This document shows positions 36,786 through 49,432 of a stretch of DNA of 64,000 bases, one piece after another. Position numbers and translations under genes: made by a program. The notes under the pieces were generated by a model, which saw only the letters and a list, made by a program, of their open reading frames with translations, searched no databases and was not told where the DNA came from. Source of the stretch: Salvator merianae (lineage: Eukaryota; Chordata; Lepidosauria; Squamata; Teiidae); contig QVOM02000021.1 of the NCBI GenBank assembly GCA_003586115.2, positions 7,702,248 through 7,766,247 on the forward strand, written 5' to 3'. The first letter of the stretch is position 1, and every line of letters begins with the position of its first letter.

Positions 36786-38385
36786 ATATTATTGTTTATT
36801 TCAGGTTTTATATCCTGTCCTTCAGCCAAAGGTCCCAATGTACAAAAAAACACACGTAAAATATAACCTAATCACTAGTGGCGGCTGCCGGCTTTAAGCC
36901 CGGGTGTTTGCGATCCCGCACAAACACACCATAGCTGTTCAAGGGGCCTCTGGGCCTCCATACTACTGCAGCAGGTCACGACCTACTGCAGCAGTACAGA
37001 GGCCCGGAGGCCCTGCAAATAGCCATGGCACGCTTTGCACGGGACACAAACACCCAGGCTTAAAACCGGTGACCGCCGCTGCTAACCACTCCATCAGGAC
37101 AACATTCAGAGGGAGCTAAACATTGAAGGCCTAGATGAAGAGATATGTTTTAATCAGACCTCCCCAAACCATATAAGATTGATGCCTTGTGTACCTCCAG
37201 AGGGAGACTGTTCCAAAGTCTGGGGCCATCACAGAAAAAGCCCTCTCGTGTGCCCACCACCCCTCATACCTATGAAGGGGGTGGAACTACAAAAGGGGCC
37301 TCCCCTTGGGATCCTAATATTCGAGTAGGTCTATATGGGAGAAGGCACTCTTTCAGACGCTTGGCACCCATGTCATTCAGAGCTTTATATGTTAACATCA
37401 ACACTGTGATTTGAGCTCAGTAGTGAATAGGCAACCAGTGCAGATCTTTCAAAACCAGCACAATGTACATTTAGAGGCAAGCTGCTGCATTCTGGCCTAG
37501 TTCCAGTATCTGGACCATCTATATAGAGGGCATTACAGTAGTCTAGTCTGGAGGTCACCAGAGCATGCCCAAGTTTTCCCTATCTAGGAGTGGCTAAAGC
37601 TGGCAAATCAGTCAGAGATGAAAGTAAGCACTTCTGGTTACCACTGCCACCTTAGCTTCAAATGACAGCGATGAATTCAGAAGCAACCCAGATCATTTCT
37701 CATTCTTTTTGGGGCAAAACAACCCTATCCAGAACTGAGTGCCTTCTAACGTCTTGGACTTGAGACCCCATGACACACAGTACCTTTGTCTTGTCTGGAC
37801 TCACATTTATTGGATCACATCCAGCCCCTTACTGCCTCCAGCCAGTGATCAAGCACCTAAACTGGCTCACCTTACTCTGAAGGAATGGAGGGAAAGAGTT
37901 AGGGATCAGCAGCATCCTGATGGCACCTCACTCCGAAACTCCTGATGACCTCTCTCAGGACTTCATAGAAATGTTGAAAAGCACAGGGGACAGAAACAAC
38001 CTCTGAGGAGCTCCACATGAGAGTTTCCAAGGAGTTGAACAAAAGTTTCCCATTGGTGTTTTTTGGAGCCTACCTTGGAGATAGGAGGAGATCCACTGTA
38101 AAATAGTGCCTCCAGATTCCAGTCCTCAAAGGCACTCCAACAGAAAACCATGGTTGATGCTACTGACAAGGAGAACCATCAGTGTCACAGTGCCCCTGTA
38201 CCTCTCCCAATAGGGATTATCAGGGTGATCAAAGCAGACTCATTGCTATTTCCCCATCTAAAACCAGACAAGAATGGGTCTAGATTATCCATTTCATTCA
38301 AGCATGCCTGCAACTGAGTAGGCACCATTTTCTCCAGTGCTTTGCCCCAAAAGATCAGCAGGTCAGAGCTCGAGTCCACTTTCCC
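36786..38385 (-). mobile_element. Old L2 LINE, split by a hAT MITE
   Basis: The 3' tail region is at 36786-36875 and the body at 37090-38385, separated by the MITE at 36876-37081. The minus strand encodes a broken reverse transcriptase. Its upstream part reads LEKMVPTQLQACLNEMDNLD then FLSGFRWGNSNESALITL, the counterpart of the QSGFRPG..TETAL motif. Many stops and frameshifts show it is much older than the L2 at 9936. Confidence 0.85.
36876..37081. mobile_element. hAT-type MITE inside the L2, 206 bp
   Basis: The ends TAGTGGCGGCTGCCGG and CCGGTGACCGCCGCTG are imperfect inverted copies, with facing TAAGCCCGGGTGTTTG and AAACACCCAGGCTTAA arms. CTAATCAC (36868-36875) and CTAACCAC (37082-37089) form an 8-bp target duplication with one mismatch. 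It resembles the MITE at 29983-30104 in its ends and in the GCCATGGCAC motif. Confidence 0.88.
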
Positions 38386-38689
38386 TTTCTCCTTAATTTT
38401 TGTTTCAATTCTTAACTGGCTAATTGTGCATATACGCCAGTATGTTCAGTGAAGTCAATTTTCATGTGGGTTGGCATAGCACTAGACTTAAAGCATCTTA
38501 CCTATCATTAGCTGTACATACTCTGACTCTGGTACCATTTCCTTTTAGCTATCCTTCTCTACACCCCACCAGCCCCAATGGCACAAGCCATTGCTGGATT
38601 TCTACATACACAACTGATTTTATAATTAATTTTCCTATTTATGACTTGTCATAACTCTTTCCTGCTCTGGCATCCAACCAGTATATCTC

Positions 38690-38925
38690 TCTCCCACCAA
38701 AACATGGCAGGACTCCACTAAGCTTCCAGAGTCTGCTCAAAATATATCTTTGTATCCAGGCACCTGGTTGTGACGGATGGAGATAATGCTTGGCTGTTTA
38801 CTGCTGCCGCATTGTGTATTTTATAGTCTTAACCTATTGATGTTATTATTTTTATTGTACCCTGGCTTGGAATGTACAATGATGGTGATGTTAAGTTTCA
38901 AATGAATAAAAATGTATGGGTCTGT
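38690..38925 (+). mobile_element. L2-type LINE 3' end
   Basis: A plus-strand frame reads SFQSLLKIYLCIQAPG, matching the C-terminal AFRKILKTYLCRQAWG of the L2 at 9936. It is followed by a TTTATTGTACCCTGGCTTGG tail and AATGAATAAA. Confidence 0.75.
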
Positions 38926-41443
38926 TGATATGTACTGAGGGTATTGATGTAAATTATGGGGAAAATATTACAGTGATGTCAATCAGAGGGGAGCGATAGC
39001 AGGCTAACTAGCACAATTACCAAAAGTTAACAGTTTCTGCATATTGTCAATATCAAAAAAATACACGGCATGTTCTTCTTTACTTATGACAGTAAAATGT
39101 TGTCCACAATGCAAAGAACTGACTCGCTAACAAAATTTCTTTCTGCCATCTGAATTAATTCAGTGACTCATTTATATGTACCTTGGGGAGGTGACTCTGG
39201 GCTGCCCCCAGGGCCAAATGGACAGATGTCCTGTGCCAGTTTCCTGCCTCAAAGCCCCAGATTCTGCACTGAGGGGGAACAGAGGATGCTCTGATGGAAC
39301 AGAAGGGTTATCCACCCTCATTGTGCCCCTCTGCAGTGAGAGGACTGAGCATGGCCACCTGTTTTATAGGGATTTTATTGTGATCTTCCCTGGGACTTTT
39401 GGGTATAGGGTGGGACAGAAATGTAAATAGCAATAACAGATAAACAATTAAATAGCCCAGCGGCTCGATTCAGTTGGTTTCCAGAAAGCCTGAGTAATAG
39501 TTAGTGATAGCTGTATACGTTAGGGCACTTCATTATGTCGTTTTGGACAATGATAAGCATGGCTGTTTTGACTACAACTGGATTAAAGAACAGACCAACA
39601 AGGCCTTGGCTGAACAACCATAAATTTTACAGTGCATCATTAGTTTCTCTTCAGATATTACTGAAGAAAAAACTCCTAAAAACATGAGCTATGCAGATAT
39701 ATTTGGTGATGTGTAGAGTGGCCCACTGAGACCTCCAGAAAATTTCAAACAGGCTGATAACGGTTAGCCTGTGGCAAGAATTGTAGCTATTGTTCACATT
39801 AGGCTATTTTGGAATCGTTTACTACCCGATAGTGATAGCTAAATACTTAGGTAGGTAGGTAGGTAGGTAGGTAGATAGATACATACATACATACCATGTT
39901 GGACATCATGATGAAGAAGGCAAGGAAAACCACAACAACCAAATATGTCCAGAGCGTAAGACAGATTTTGAAGTCCCAGCTCAATGGAAGGAACAAGATC
40001 CCAAACTCGAAAAGTTCCAGGATAATCTAAACTCAAAGTATGATATATTGTACAAATAAAAAACTGTAAACAATATTCAGATTTATTTAAAAGCAATTGA
40101 ACAGCACTGATATATAAAGGGAAAACAGTCATGAAGGGAATAAATTAAAATGAATCATCACGAAAACTATATAACTGTAAATCTTCCAACTAACTTTCCT
40201 TAAATTTTTGTACACACACACAATAGCTATACACTCATACAACAGTACTTATGCTTACAATGTGTACCTAAAGTTTATCTACAATGAATAATTCAAGGTT
40301 ACTTTTTTTCTTATACACTAAGACATTGCCTCCTTTGTTTTTTACAGCATCCTCAAGCATCAAAGTATTCTAGATTTCATCAGTATTGAATTATGTATGA
40401 CTGATTGATCCATGCCCTGCAGAAAACAGCTGTAATAATGTCTTGTGTCGAACCAGTTGAAGTGATGCTATTGATCTGTTTGAGATACTAAACCTTTTCT
40501 TAGTTCTGATGGATTTCTCTAAAGGCCTACGATTTGTTTTGGTAACTGGGAACTACATGAGAGATAACTGTAATGCTAAATAAACAAATAAATACAAAAG
40601 GCATTCAGATATTGGCACATTGATTAGAAGGAATTCATGACGCATTGATTTTTTTTTTTAAATGGGGGAAATAAATGATGATGGAGGAAATTAGTTTGCA
40701 TGGACTGTTTTATATAATGGTAATTCTGAGGATATTGTTTGAATATTAAGGTGGCATCTAGATGTGATGTTGATGCTGAATTGGCATCGTTGTGATTCCT
40801 CCATACTTACACATGCACGCTTCCAGGATGTTTAAAGCACTCCTTCTGGAACAGCCAGAAATGTAAGTGGTAAATGTACACAGCTGATGAACACATCATG
40901 GACAATAGAACTGAAGGTGTGTATTACCAAGCTCAGATCGCTATGTATGTAGACATGGAAGAAGATAACTGCGTCCATGGCTTCATTTGTATAGTAAATA
41001 TTCCTATGCATGTTTGGGAAGGAGAAAAAGATGGAAAAAATTATAGGTTGGTCTTTGTCTCCATTTTGCCAATGAGAAATGCCTTGGAGAGGCATCTGTA
41101 CCAGAACAGGGCACCCTTGGAATCTCAGGCTCACCAACTCCACTGCCATTAAAATGGCTGTGCCTGCACGCTGGGGCCTCTTCACTCTCCTTGCATAGGT
41201 GCAGCAGGCTCTCGGGCAAACACAGCACATAGATTCAGTGAGGGCCTGGTTCAGTGAACAAGGAGAGACCTCAGAGTCACCGCTTCTGCACTGAACATTT
41301 GTGCCTTGGAAGGGCATTTCAGCTCCCCCCTTCACCCTCACACCCCTTTGACAAAGGGTGCTACAGAGATGAGTTGACTTGGATGTCCTCCAAGAGATCT
41401 TCAATGCCCCATGGAAACACAGCCTACAACAAGTGAATTCTTA
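38926..41443. other. No gene recognised; one microsatellite and a SINE-like tail
   Basis: A GGTA/GATA/CATA microsatellite lies at 39848-39893. Around 39180-39425 the sequence ends GGGTATAGGGTGGGACAGAA and resembles an L2-type tail. The open frame at 39839-40132 on the minus strand has no identifiable domain. Confidence 0.35.
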
Positions 41444-41899
41444 GGGCCGGTTCACACTTTTCACTAATGAGTGTCTGCATGCTCACTAGTGAAGTGCACC
41501 CACACTGTGTGGAAACCCTCGTAATCAGGTGCAGGCTACACTCACTCCCAACTGCTACTACTTGTGGAACACAAACTTGTGCTCCACAGCTGGACTGGGA
41601 GCAGCTGGACTGCTCCCAGTATGTAGCATTCACACCTACTTCTGGGTGCAAATAATGCACTGCACAGTGTGGCTGTGGCTACACAGTCACATCATGTTCC
41701 TAGTTGGCATGGCAGTGGCCAGATGTTTCCCCGGCTGCTGTCTTGGCACAGGCGGCCAGCATTCACACTGTGAGTGCTGGAAGCCCATTGCAGAGATGTT
41801 CCATCCCTCGCCGTGCAGATGGCCACCACATTGCAAGGTCTGTTCCATCTTGGAATGTTCGATTCCAAACATTCCAAGATGGTAAGTGCAAAAAGGCCC
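41444..41899. mobile_element. MITE of the GGGCC...TTTGCACTT family, 456 bp, TTA duplication
   Basis: The ends GGGCCGGTTCACACTTTTCA and AAGTGCAAAAAGGCCC are inverted. TTA flanks both sides (41441-41443 and 41900-41902). The internal order is inverted relative to 34290 and 54379, for example CTCCACAGCTGGACTGGGAG on the left half. Confidence 0.85.
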
Positions 41900-42611
41900 T
41901 TAGAGAACCACCAAAGGAAGAACTAGCAACGAGGACAAAGGTAATTTATTATTATGGTCTTCCACAAATTTAAGAGCATGTACAAGAAAGCTGCATTGAA
42001 AAAAACAAAACAATACTATAGGCATAATAATTCTCTCAACACCTTTTGAATTCTCTTCATAAAGGGCAATTGGTAAATTGTTGAATAGGTCCAGTGCTGC
42101 ACTGATGCTCCGTGCTGGATTTCCAAGCCCAACCAAAGTCAAGTCCCTGGAGGAATCCAGTAATCACATGCGGAGAATAATGGATTAGAAGATGCCTTCC
42201 AGGATTGTGTTGACTGCAGCCACAGCAGAGTGAAATGGGAAGAGATAAATGGAGAGGTTCTGAGGTAATTTCTCTAGCAAATCTGAAACTGCAAGAGCTA
42301 GAAACAGACTGTCAGCTGAATGGCATAACTTAATAAATTTTACAGTTCTTGGTGTTAGCACCACAGACTGGACTAAAGAACCTTTCAAACTATAAAACGA
42401 TTCGTACATAAACATGAAGTGCAGGAAAACTGGCAGCTACTTAAATTATTAGTTAACTTACAAACAAAACTGTTGGATTGTTGCATCTGGTATGCATTTT
42501 AAAGCAAAATGACTCAATTCCTAATCCAGGCTGACTATGGAGTTCAAGCTGACCCTATCAATTGAATTATGCACTTCTCTGAATTTCACAGTGCAGATTT
42601 AGTTAAAAACA
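41900..42611. other. No gene or repeat recognised
   Basis: Nothing recognisable was seen on either strand. Confidence 0.3.
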
Positions 42612-43525
42612 CACCATCATTGTTCTGTGATTTAGTTGCTTCTGATTCTTCATGACCCTGTGGACCATAGAACTCAGGCTCCTTTGTCTTCCACCGTCCC
42701 AGAGTCTGCCCAAGCTCACTATCACTTCCTCTATAACACTATCTATCCATCTCATCCTCTTCCATACCCTTCTCCTTTGACCTTCAATCTTTCCCAGCAT
42801 CTGGGTCTTTTCCAGGGAGTCCTGTCTTCTCTTTGGGCCTTTTCGCACTGTCGCGGTAGACCGTTCCAGTCCGCTCGCTGGAACGGAGCGTTCGCACTGC
42901 CGCGGGCGCGCACCTCACCCAATCCGAACCACTCCGTACCCGATTCGAACCCGAAGCCGGATAAGGCAAGACAACAAAAAAGATGTCTTCATCCCAACCT
43001 GCGCGATGGAGCGAAGATCGGGCATGGTACTTTTGCACTGTTTGCCTCGGCGTCGGGCGTGCCTATTGCAGCTACACATGCGCGCTCCGCTGCTTCGCAT
43101 CCGGGGTGCGAAGTTTCCGTACCCCGCTCCGCTGCTTCGTAACCCGGTACGAAACTTCGTACCCGGGATAGCCCTTTCGGCTGCGTAACCGAGCTGCCAT
43201 TACGAAGCTGGCTTCGTAACCAGCCCTCTGGGTACAAAGTGGGTTCGAAGCGGGTGCGAAGCGGGTACGGAACTAGCGGCTACCATTCGCACTGTTCCCT
43301 CTGCTGGTCGGCTTCGGGTCCGTTCCGCTGGCCGGGAGTGCGAATGGCACTGAGCGTTCCCCAACCTCTCTGGTTCGAAGCCGACTACTGGGAACGGTCT
43401 ACCGAGCTCAGTGCAAAAAGGCCCAGTGTGTGACCACAGTATTTGAGTTTCAGCTTCAGTATTTGTCTTTCCAGTGAACAGACAGCATTGATTGCCTTTA
43501 GGATTGACTATTGGTACTTTAGGGG
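42612..43525 (-). mobile_element. RTE/BovB LINE 3' end, split by a MITE
   Basis: The minus-strand frame at 42603-42848 contains DSLEKTQMLGKIEGQRRRVW followed by KRMRWIDSVIEE and VHRVMKNQKQLN, the conserved C-terminus of BovB ORF2. The upstream part of the element continues at 43425-43525 (plus-strand TATTTGAGTTTCAGCTTCAG, CTTTCCAGTGAACA). The MITE at 42835-43424 sits between the two parts. BovB is widespread in squamates and in ruminants and is known for horizontal transfer. Confidence 0.85.
42835..43424. mobile_element. CpG-rich MITE inserted in BovB, 590 bp
   Basis: The ends GGGCCTTTTCGCACTG and CAGTGCAAAAAGGCCC are inverted. Facing CGGTAGACCGTTCCAG and GGGAACGGTCTACCG arms lie just inside. 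The interior is dense in CpG, with repeated GGTACGAA and GCGTTCG-type motifs. No target duplication is clear (TTT left, AGT right). The retained CpGs suggest recent insertion. Confidence 0.8.
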
Positions 43526-44441
43526 AATGTTCATACCATTTTAAAGCACAGTTTTAAAGATGGGTTAAAAATGGAATGGAGCAAAGCCAGGCATAAGTGA
43601 AATTTCAGGATTCAAACAGGCTGCTCCATCAGCTAACCTACTAAAATTATCCAAATCACAAAACAAAAGCTATCAAGTGAACTGAGTACTCAGTGTGATA
43701 TCATATTATGAAGCAGTAAAATAATTTTCAGTAAAAGCTTTGCATAGGTATCAAGATGTAAGTCTCTGTAGCGTTAATGTTTGCTCTTAAGTGAGCGTGT
43801 GTAAATAGGAGATGGGAGTAGTGCATACAGCCAGACATGTGTGTGATACTGGATTAAGTATGTACTTAAATATCTAGGATAACTGTACTCTTTAGCTGGC
43901 AACGTTTCAGTGTGTGAAATGAAGCTAAACCATGGCATTTCTCCTTTGGTTTTTAAAAGGGACCCCCTGCCAACTGGACTTGGCTGGGTAAGTTTGTACA
44001 TATCCATTACTTCCTATATCTTATCTAACCACTATTACTTGGAAGGAAGATTGATGGGAAGATTTCCAGTTCTTAGCTATGCATAATTTAGGCATGTAGT
44101 ATATATAGCTCCTCAAGACGGTCTTTGTTTAAAAGCCCAAGTAGTCTAGATAAAAAACTACAAATTCTACGTAAAAATTTGCAACTAAAACATCTAACTA
44201 TTGTCCTGCTGTGTCTGTTGGGAACATAATGGCATGGAAATACATTAATAAGTCTTTCATAATATAACTGTTGGTTTGTAACAGTTATTCCCCCAACCTC
44301 TTGATTATTCTGTTTTCTGAATTTCAGCCCTTCTTAGGTTTTTAACCTGTTGCACTGCAAAGTGTTTTTGCAGCAGGGATTGATTTGTTTACCTCTAAAG
44401 CTCCATAGAAACAACAGAACCTTCACTAGCACCTTTATTTA
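43526..44441. other. No gene or repeat recognised
   Basis: Nothing recognisable was seen on either strand. Confidence 0.3.
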
Positions 44442-44614
44442 GGACAGATTCTGCATTGGCCAGTATACCAGAGCAGCAAATGTACTAGGGGCCTCCTTTC
44501 CACACGCTGGTGCGCTCTAAGGGAGGACCACCTCCCTCAAAGCGCACCAGCGTGCAGAAGAGAGGCTCCTAGTACACTTGTCGGTCCAGTGTTCCAGCCA
44601 GTGCAGAATCGCCC
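44442..44614. mobile_element. Palindromic MITE with GATTCTGCAYTGGC ends
   Basis: The arms GATTCTGCATTGGCCAGT and GCCAGTGCAGAATC face each other, as do GCACACTA-type inner motifs (CGCTGGTGCGCTCTAAGGGA with CAAAGCGCACCAGCGTG). TA flanks both ends. Same family as 27097-27228. Confidence 0.8.
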
Positions 44615-45936
44615 TAGGTGTAATCATCATATTTATATAACGTTCAATTTGCTTACCTAGTATATTTTACAGGTCTTTATCAGATCCCATAAATTATTTT
44701 TAAAAACTTTCTTGACATTCTACTGCTCTTCAGAGCTAAATTTGAATGCAGAAAAGAAAATAATGTATGTCAAGGGCAAAATATGCACCAGCTCCAACTT
44801 GCCTGTTTAGTATCGCATGGCAGAAAGCACTGTAGCTCCTAACATTATAAAGACCATTTTGATATTTTAAGAATGAAAGGGACTGTACAAAAGTCAAACC
44901 CTTATTTTCCTCACTGCCTTGGATGCCAATGTTTGTCCACAGTGAACTGCGGCTTTGCTAGTGTGGCTTGTCGTGGTTTTTGAAGAGTCTGTTCTGTATA
45001 TCTAAATCTAGAATTTCTCTTTGACTGCACTTATTCTAAGTATAGCTTTGCATACAAAACACAGCAGCTTTCTCTACTATGGGGCCCAGACAGAAGAAAG
45101 GGTAACGAGCAGCTGGGATGGGTGATTTTTTGTTTTTTTTGATGACTGCAGCAGATGTTCAGTTTTTACAATATTGGCAGGAGATTTAGAATCAGCCTTC
45201 CCAATTGGTCTCAACTCAGTTCCTGCACCCACCCAGAAATCCAGCAAAAGAGTAACCAGTACAGATAAAACTTGATCATTTGCAGCACATACATGGCATG
45301 GTTTGTATAGTCTGCACTATGCATGTTTACGCCACTGAATACAATGGACTTGGTGAATGTGCATAAGAATGTAGATACAAGAGGAATTCAGGCTGGGAAA
45401 AGAGGTAAGAGAAAATCAAGATTTGAGTACTACCTCTAAAGTGTATGATCCCACCATTTATTACTAGGAAAGCTTAATGCAATAACCTTACTTAATGCAC
45501 TGGCTGCATCTATTTATGCCATGGACAATTTTAACAGATTGTATACCTTGTCTAATTTATAGTTCACAATCATTAATTTGGCAGTTACAAATCCCCCACT
45601 TTCTTTGCATTCCTATCTCCATGGTGTACCAAATGTTATTCCATCTCCCAGCTGATGCCTCAAAGACTTAAATATATTAGGAGTTCCATAGTTAACTGAG
45701 CAAAGAAAGAATGTTTACTCTTCTCCACAGAACCAGGAAACAATACCACACTGAAACAACTGTTATACCTAATAAGGTCTTACCAAATACTTCCTTTGCA
45801 GTATTTCCCTGCAAATTAAATATATGTCAACACCTAGCAGGATTTTAATTTGTGCAATACCTAGTGGGATGTTAACTTACTATCTGGAACAAAGCTATAG
45901 AACAAAACAGGCGTCAGAACTGGGAAACCCAACTAA
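44615..45936. other. No gene or repeat recognised
   Basis: Nothing recognisable was seen on either strand. Confidence 0.3.
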
Positions 45937-46418
45937 GAGGTCACCTGCACTTACCTGCCTGTGTTCAGCATCAGTGGGTCCGGAACAGCCAGGCCCATTA
46001 ATTCCAACCATGGGAATGCCAAGGCAGGATCAGCACTGTCTTGTGTGGCAGCACTGATCCAGACCAGACCACACCATGGCCTTGTAGTTCATGTAAGCTT
46101 CACAGCTAGACTCCCAAGCCTCCAAGAGCTAGGAACAAAACTTGGAGTCTCTGAGAGATGCGTTTCAGCAAGTGCTATGGCATGCCACTGAAATGCGTCC
46201 CCCAGTAGTCCTGAACATGAGAAACATTGCTGGTCTGCTGGTAGACTCAATTAAAGGGGTCTACCAGTAATCCTGATCAGGACCTCTAAAGCAGACAGAG
46301 TGGACCAGCGGGAGGCAAGACCTCAGAGATCCGCATTAACGTGCAGATCTATCCAAACCAGAACCTTACCGTGTGGACCCTTAATCCGGATTACGGGCCC
46401 ACACAGAAACAGTATGGT
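45937..46418. mobile_element. MITE related to 15684 and 56710
   Basis: It shares TGCACTTACCTGCC, GATCAGGACC, GTAGACTCAATTAAAGG and the GGACCCTTAATCCGGATTAC motif with its relatives. TAA lies at the left boundary and near the right one. End positions are approximate. Confidence 0.6.
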
Positions 46419-49361
46419 AAGCAGAAGTATAGTTTCAGGATCCTTGTAATGCAAAATCAGTTGTAATGCAAAAACCGTTGGCTAGTGGGTGCCCCTGCCT
46501 TCACGTTATTTCCATAGTATTTCATATAGGAAGGCTGCATTCCAACATGGCATTTAATCAGTTTACAGTCCATCTTCAGTTCCTACTGGCCTGACGTGAT
46601 TTTGCCTTTTCATAGTTTTTCTGGACTAAATTGCTGAAATAAGAACTACTTTGCATTCGGATTCAATGAGTTATCAGCCCGTTTCAGATCATTAGCCGGT
46701 TTTACTTTGCAGTGTGAGAATGTCCAACTAGACTATTTGGGAGGGGACCGTACATTTGGGGGGAATGCAGAGGGAGGGATCCCCATTTCCTGCCATCCAA
46801 TGACAGACTTTGTTATGGGTGTTCCACTCAGGAGGGTAAGAACATCACAACTGGGGTGGGAAGAGAGAACAGCACCTGGCATATATTGCCTGGTTTCTGC
46901 CATGTTGTCCTCTTTCGCATCTTCAAACTGATTTTACTGTTTTAATTTTTTAACAAAAGAGAAGACACAGTGGAAGATATCCTTCATTACCTTGGGCAAC
47001 AGCCTGTTCTATAGTTGGCTGGGCACTACAGTTCACTCTCAAAATGCCTAGCTCCTCCTTTCTCTCCCATCCCTGCAAGAAGGACAACGTATCAACATTT
47101 TCCTTTCTCCAGTACCCGCAAGAAGGACACTATGTTTCCTCTATTTTCCTTTGGCAATCCATAAGGGAAACAATGTTTCCTTTCACTAAAAGAGGACTTT
47201 TAAAAACATGCCTTTTAATCAGAATTTCATTTACTAAATATAGGAGAGGGCAACTTTGATAATGTCAATGTTTTAATCCAAAACATGGTGACTGCAGCTA
47301 GAATTGCCTTTGCACAAAAATGGAAATGAGGTAAAATACCTCCAGTAGATGCTTGGTTGATTAAACTTATGGATCTTTCTGCGTAGGACAAGTCAACTAA
47401 CTTATTGAGAAACAAGACTGTGGATAACTTTGTTAAAAACTGGAAACCCTTTATTGACTTTCTTCAAGAATTGGAGAATGAGCTTGTTACCACTGGGTTT
47501 AAAGAATAAAGATGAAAGAAGACAGGCTGGAAGTAGGGAAACCAGGAGGGGCAAGAAACAAGAAATCTAGAAGAAATTTTTGAAGAAGTGAGGAAGCCAA
47601 AATGTAATGAACAAAGGTTATCTATATGAACACACCCATTTGGGAATAAGATATATGTTTTATGTATTTCCAAAAAAAAAAGAAAAGAAAAAGAAGAGGA
47701 CTTTTACGCAAAACCAGCACTGTGCTTTAGCATCTCTAGGGCAAACAGCACAGTACAGCTTTCTTCAAGAATGCCAGGGGGTGGGGGTGCATGCTGGTTG
47801 GTGTATGTCTCAGTTGTTCCACTTTGGGGGTGTAGTTCTCTTACCTGAACAAATAATCTATGTCACTATCAATTTTGCCTTCAGCACCACATAATTACAT
47901 AGTGGGATACATATCACTGTGGATGTCTCAGGGGGAGGTGAGGCAGAGTCCATTTGCTGACCACTAACTTCATTATCAGAATAATGGACCCCCCACAGGT
48001 TCCCCCCTTTTCATGGACCTCTCCCTGCTTTTACACTACTATGAAATCACACAATTACGCAAAAGTGCAATTGCAAAGGAGCAGAAATTGCAATCTGCCC
48101 TTTAAAAAGTTTTCTTATGTGGTAAATGTGGAATTGAAGTTCTGTTTGGGTGGATACAGGCTGGAGGGGGAGAAGGAGCAAACAGTGAATGTCCAGTAAC
48201 ACCACTATGGGAATCCATGCTCTAAGACAGCAGCAGGGAAATACAGAGGGTGGAGTTTGACTCTCCTGCCCCTGTGAAGTCAAGATTTGAATGTTGGGAC
48301 TGCATCCAAAAACTGACTGCACAGGGAGGGGAATCTGGTGAGGGGTGGAGACAGAAAGATACAGTTTCTTTTCCATGTGGGAATGAGCAAAACCAAATTG
48401 AATCCATGTTATAACACAAATGTGGGAACGACAGGAACACATACTCAATCCTTGTTCTTCTCCAATACGGATTAAATTGACAATGTGGGACCACATCCAA
48501 GGAGGTGGAAGTATCACTATGCAACAAAACTGATCTGGATGTCGAGGGGTATTTAAGAGAGAACAGACAAGGGCTGTCCAGAACCTCCAAATGATGCCCT
48601 TGAGTGGCAGTGGGGCACACCATAAGGAGAACAATACCACTATTTACAGATAATATACTAGCAAGGCATTTTTTGTGGTTTTTCTGGAAACCCTTTTTTG
48701 TGCCAAGGCCATGAACCCCAGGAAGGAGCATTTGGATTGTCTGTCACAGTGTTACAATAGTGCCATGGTTTATAATGGATCTAGGCAAGGCCTATAACTC
48801 TGAAAGCATGCATGAAGGTAAATGACTGGACCTAACATGTTTGAAAATTTGAGTTGAATAACACCAATTTCTGAATACTACCTAAGAAACTCACAAGCAT
48901 CCAGTGTTACTCCCTAACCAAAAGTAAATGAAATTAAAGAGCATTAAACCAATATTAGGAATGGGTTTTTCTTATGCTGGCTTTGTCAGCCTTCTCCACA
49001 TTAAGGACTTTCAATCACCAGATAACAGTGGAGGCTTTTACACAGGAGCAAATTGTGAAAATAGTTTGCTGGAAAAGGAAAATAACAGAGTTCTTGCGAG
49101 ACCGAAGTTTTTATTTAATTTTTTTGAATGCACTTGTTTCTCAGCTTTCCATTCAGGATACCTGAACTGTCTAACAAAAAACAAAACAAAACAAAAAATT
49201 AAACCACAATCTAGCAATGAAAAAAAACAATAATAAATTCCAAGGCAGCAGGAGAAAGGAGAAAATATTAAAGTGGCCAGAAAAAGCAATTCTTGAAATC
49301 AAAACCTACTGGAAGAGAAAAGTCTTTGTCCTTCAGCAAAACATCAAGAAGGAAGACTTTT
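46419..49361. other. No gene or repeat recognised
   Basis: Several open frames of up to 197 codons (48047-48640, minus strand) show no recognisable domain. Around 48000-48730 there are facing TCCATGTTATAACA/CCATGCTCTAAGACA-like and ATGTGGGACCACATCCAAGG motifs, which may be an unclassified transposon. Confidence 0.3.
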
Positions 49362-49365
49362 TTGA

Positions 49366-49409
<44 letters not shown>

Positions 49410-49432
49410 GAAAGAAAGAAAGAAAGAAAGCT
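49362..49432. repeat. AAAG microsatellite
   Basis: A run of GAAA/AAAG units with one GAG variant near 49408 is flanked by AT-rich sequence. Confidence 0.95.

Noticed and set aside
39839..40132. Minus-strand frame of 97 codons
   Set aside because: No recognisable domain, no splice context, and the C-terminal part is microsatellite.
48047..48640. Minus-strand frame of 197 codons as a possible gene
   Set aside because: No start context, no similarity to known families and a nearly equal open frame on the same strand in another phase.
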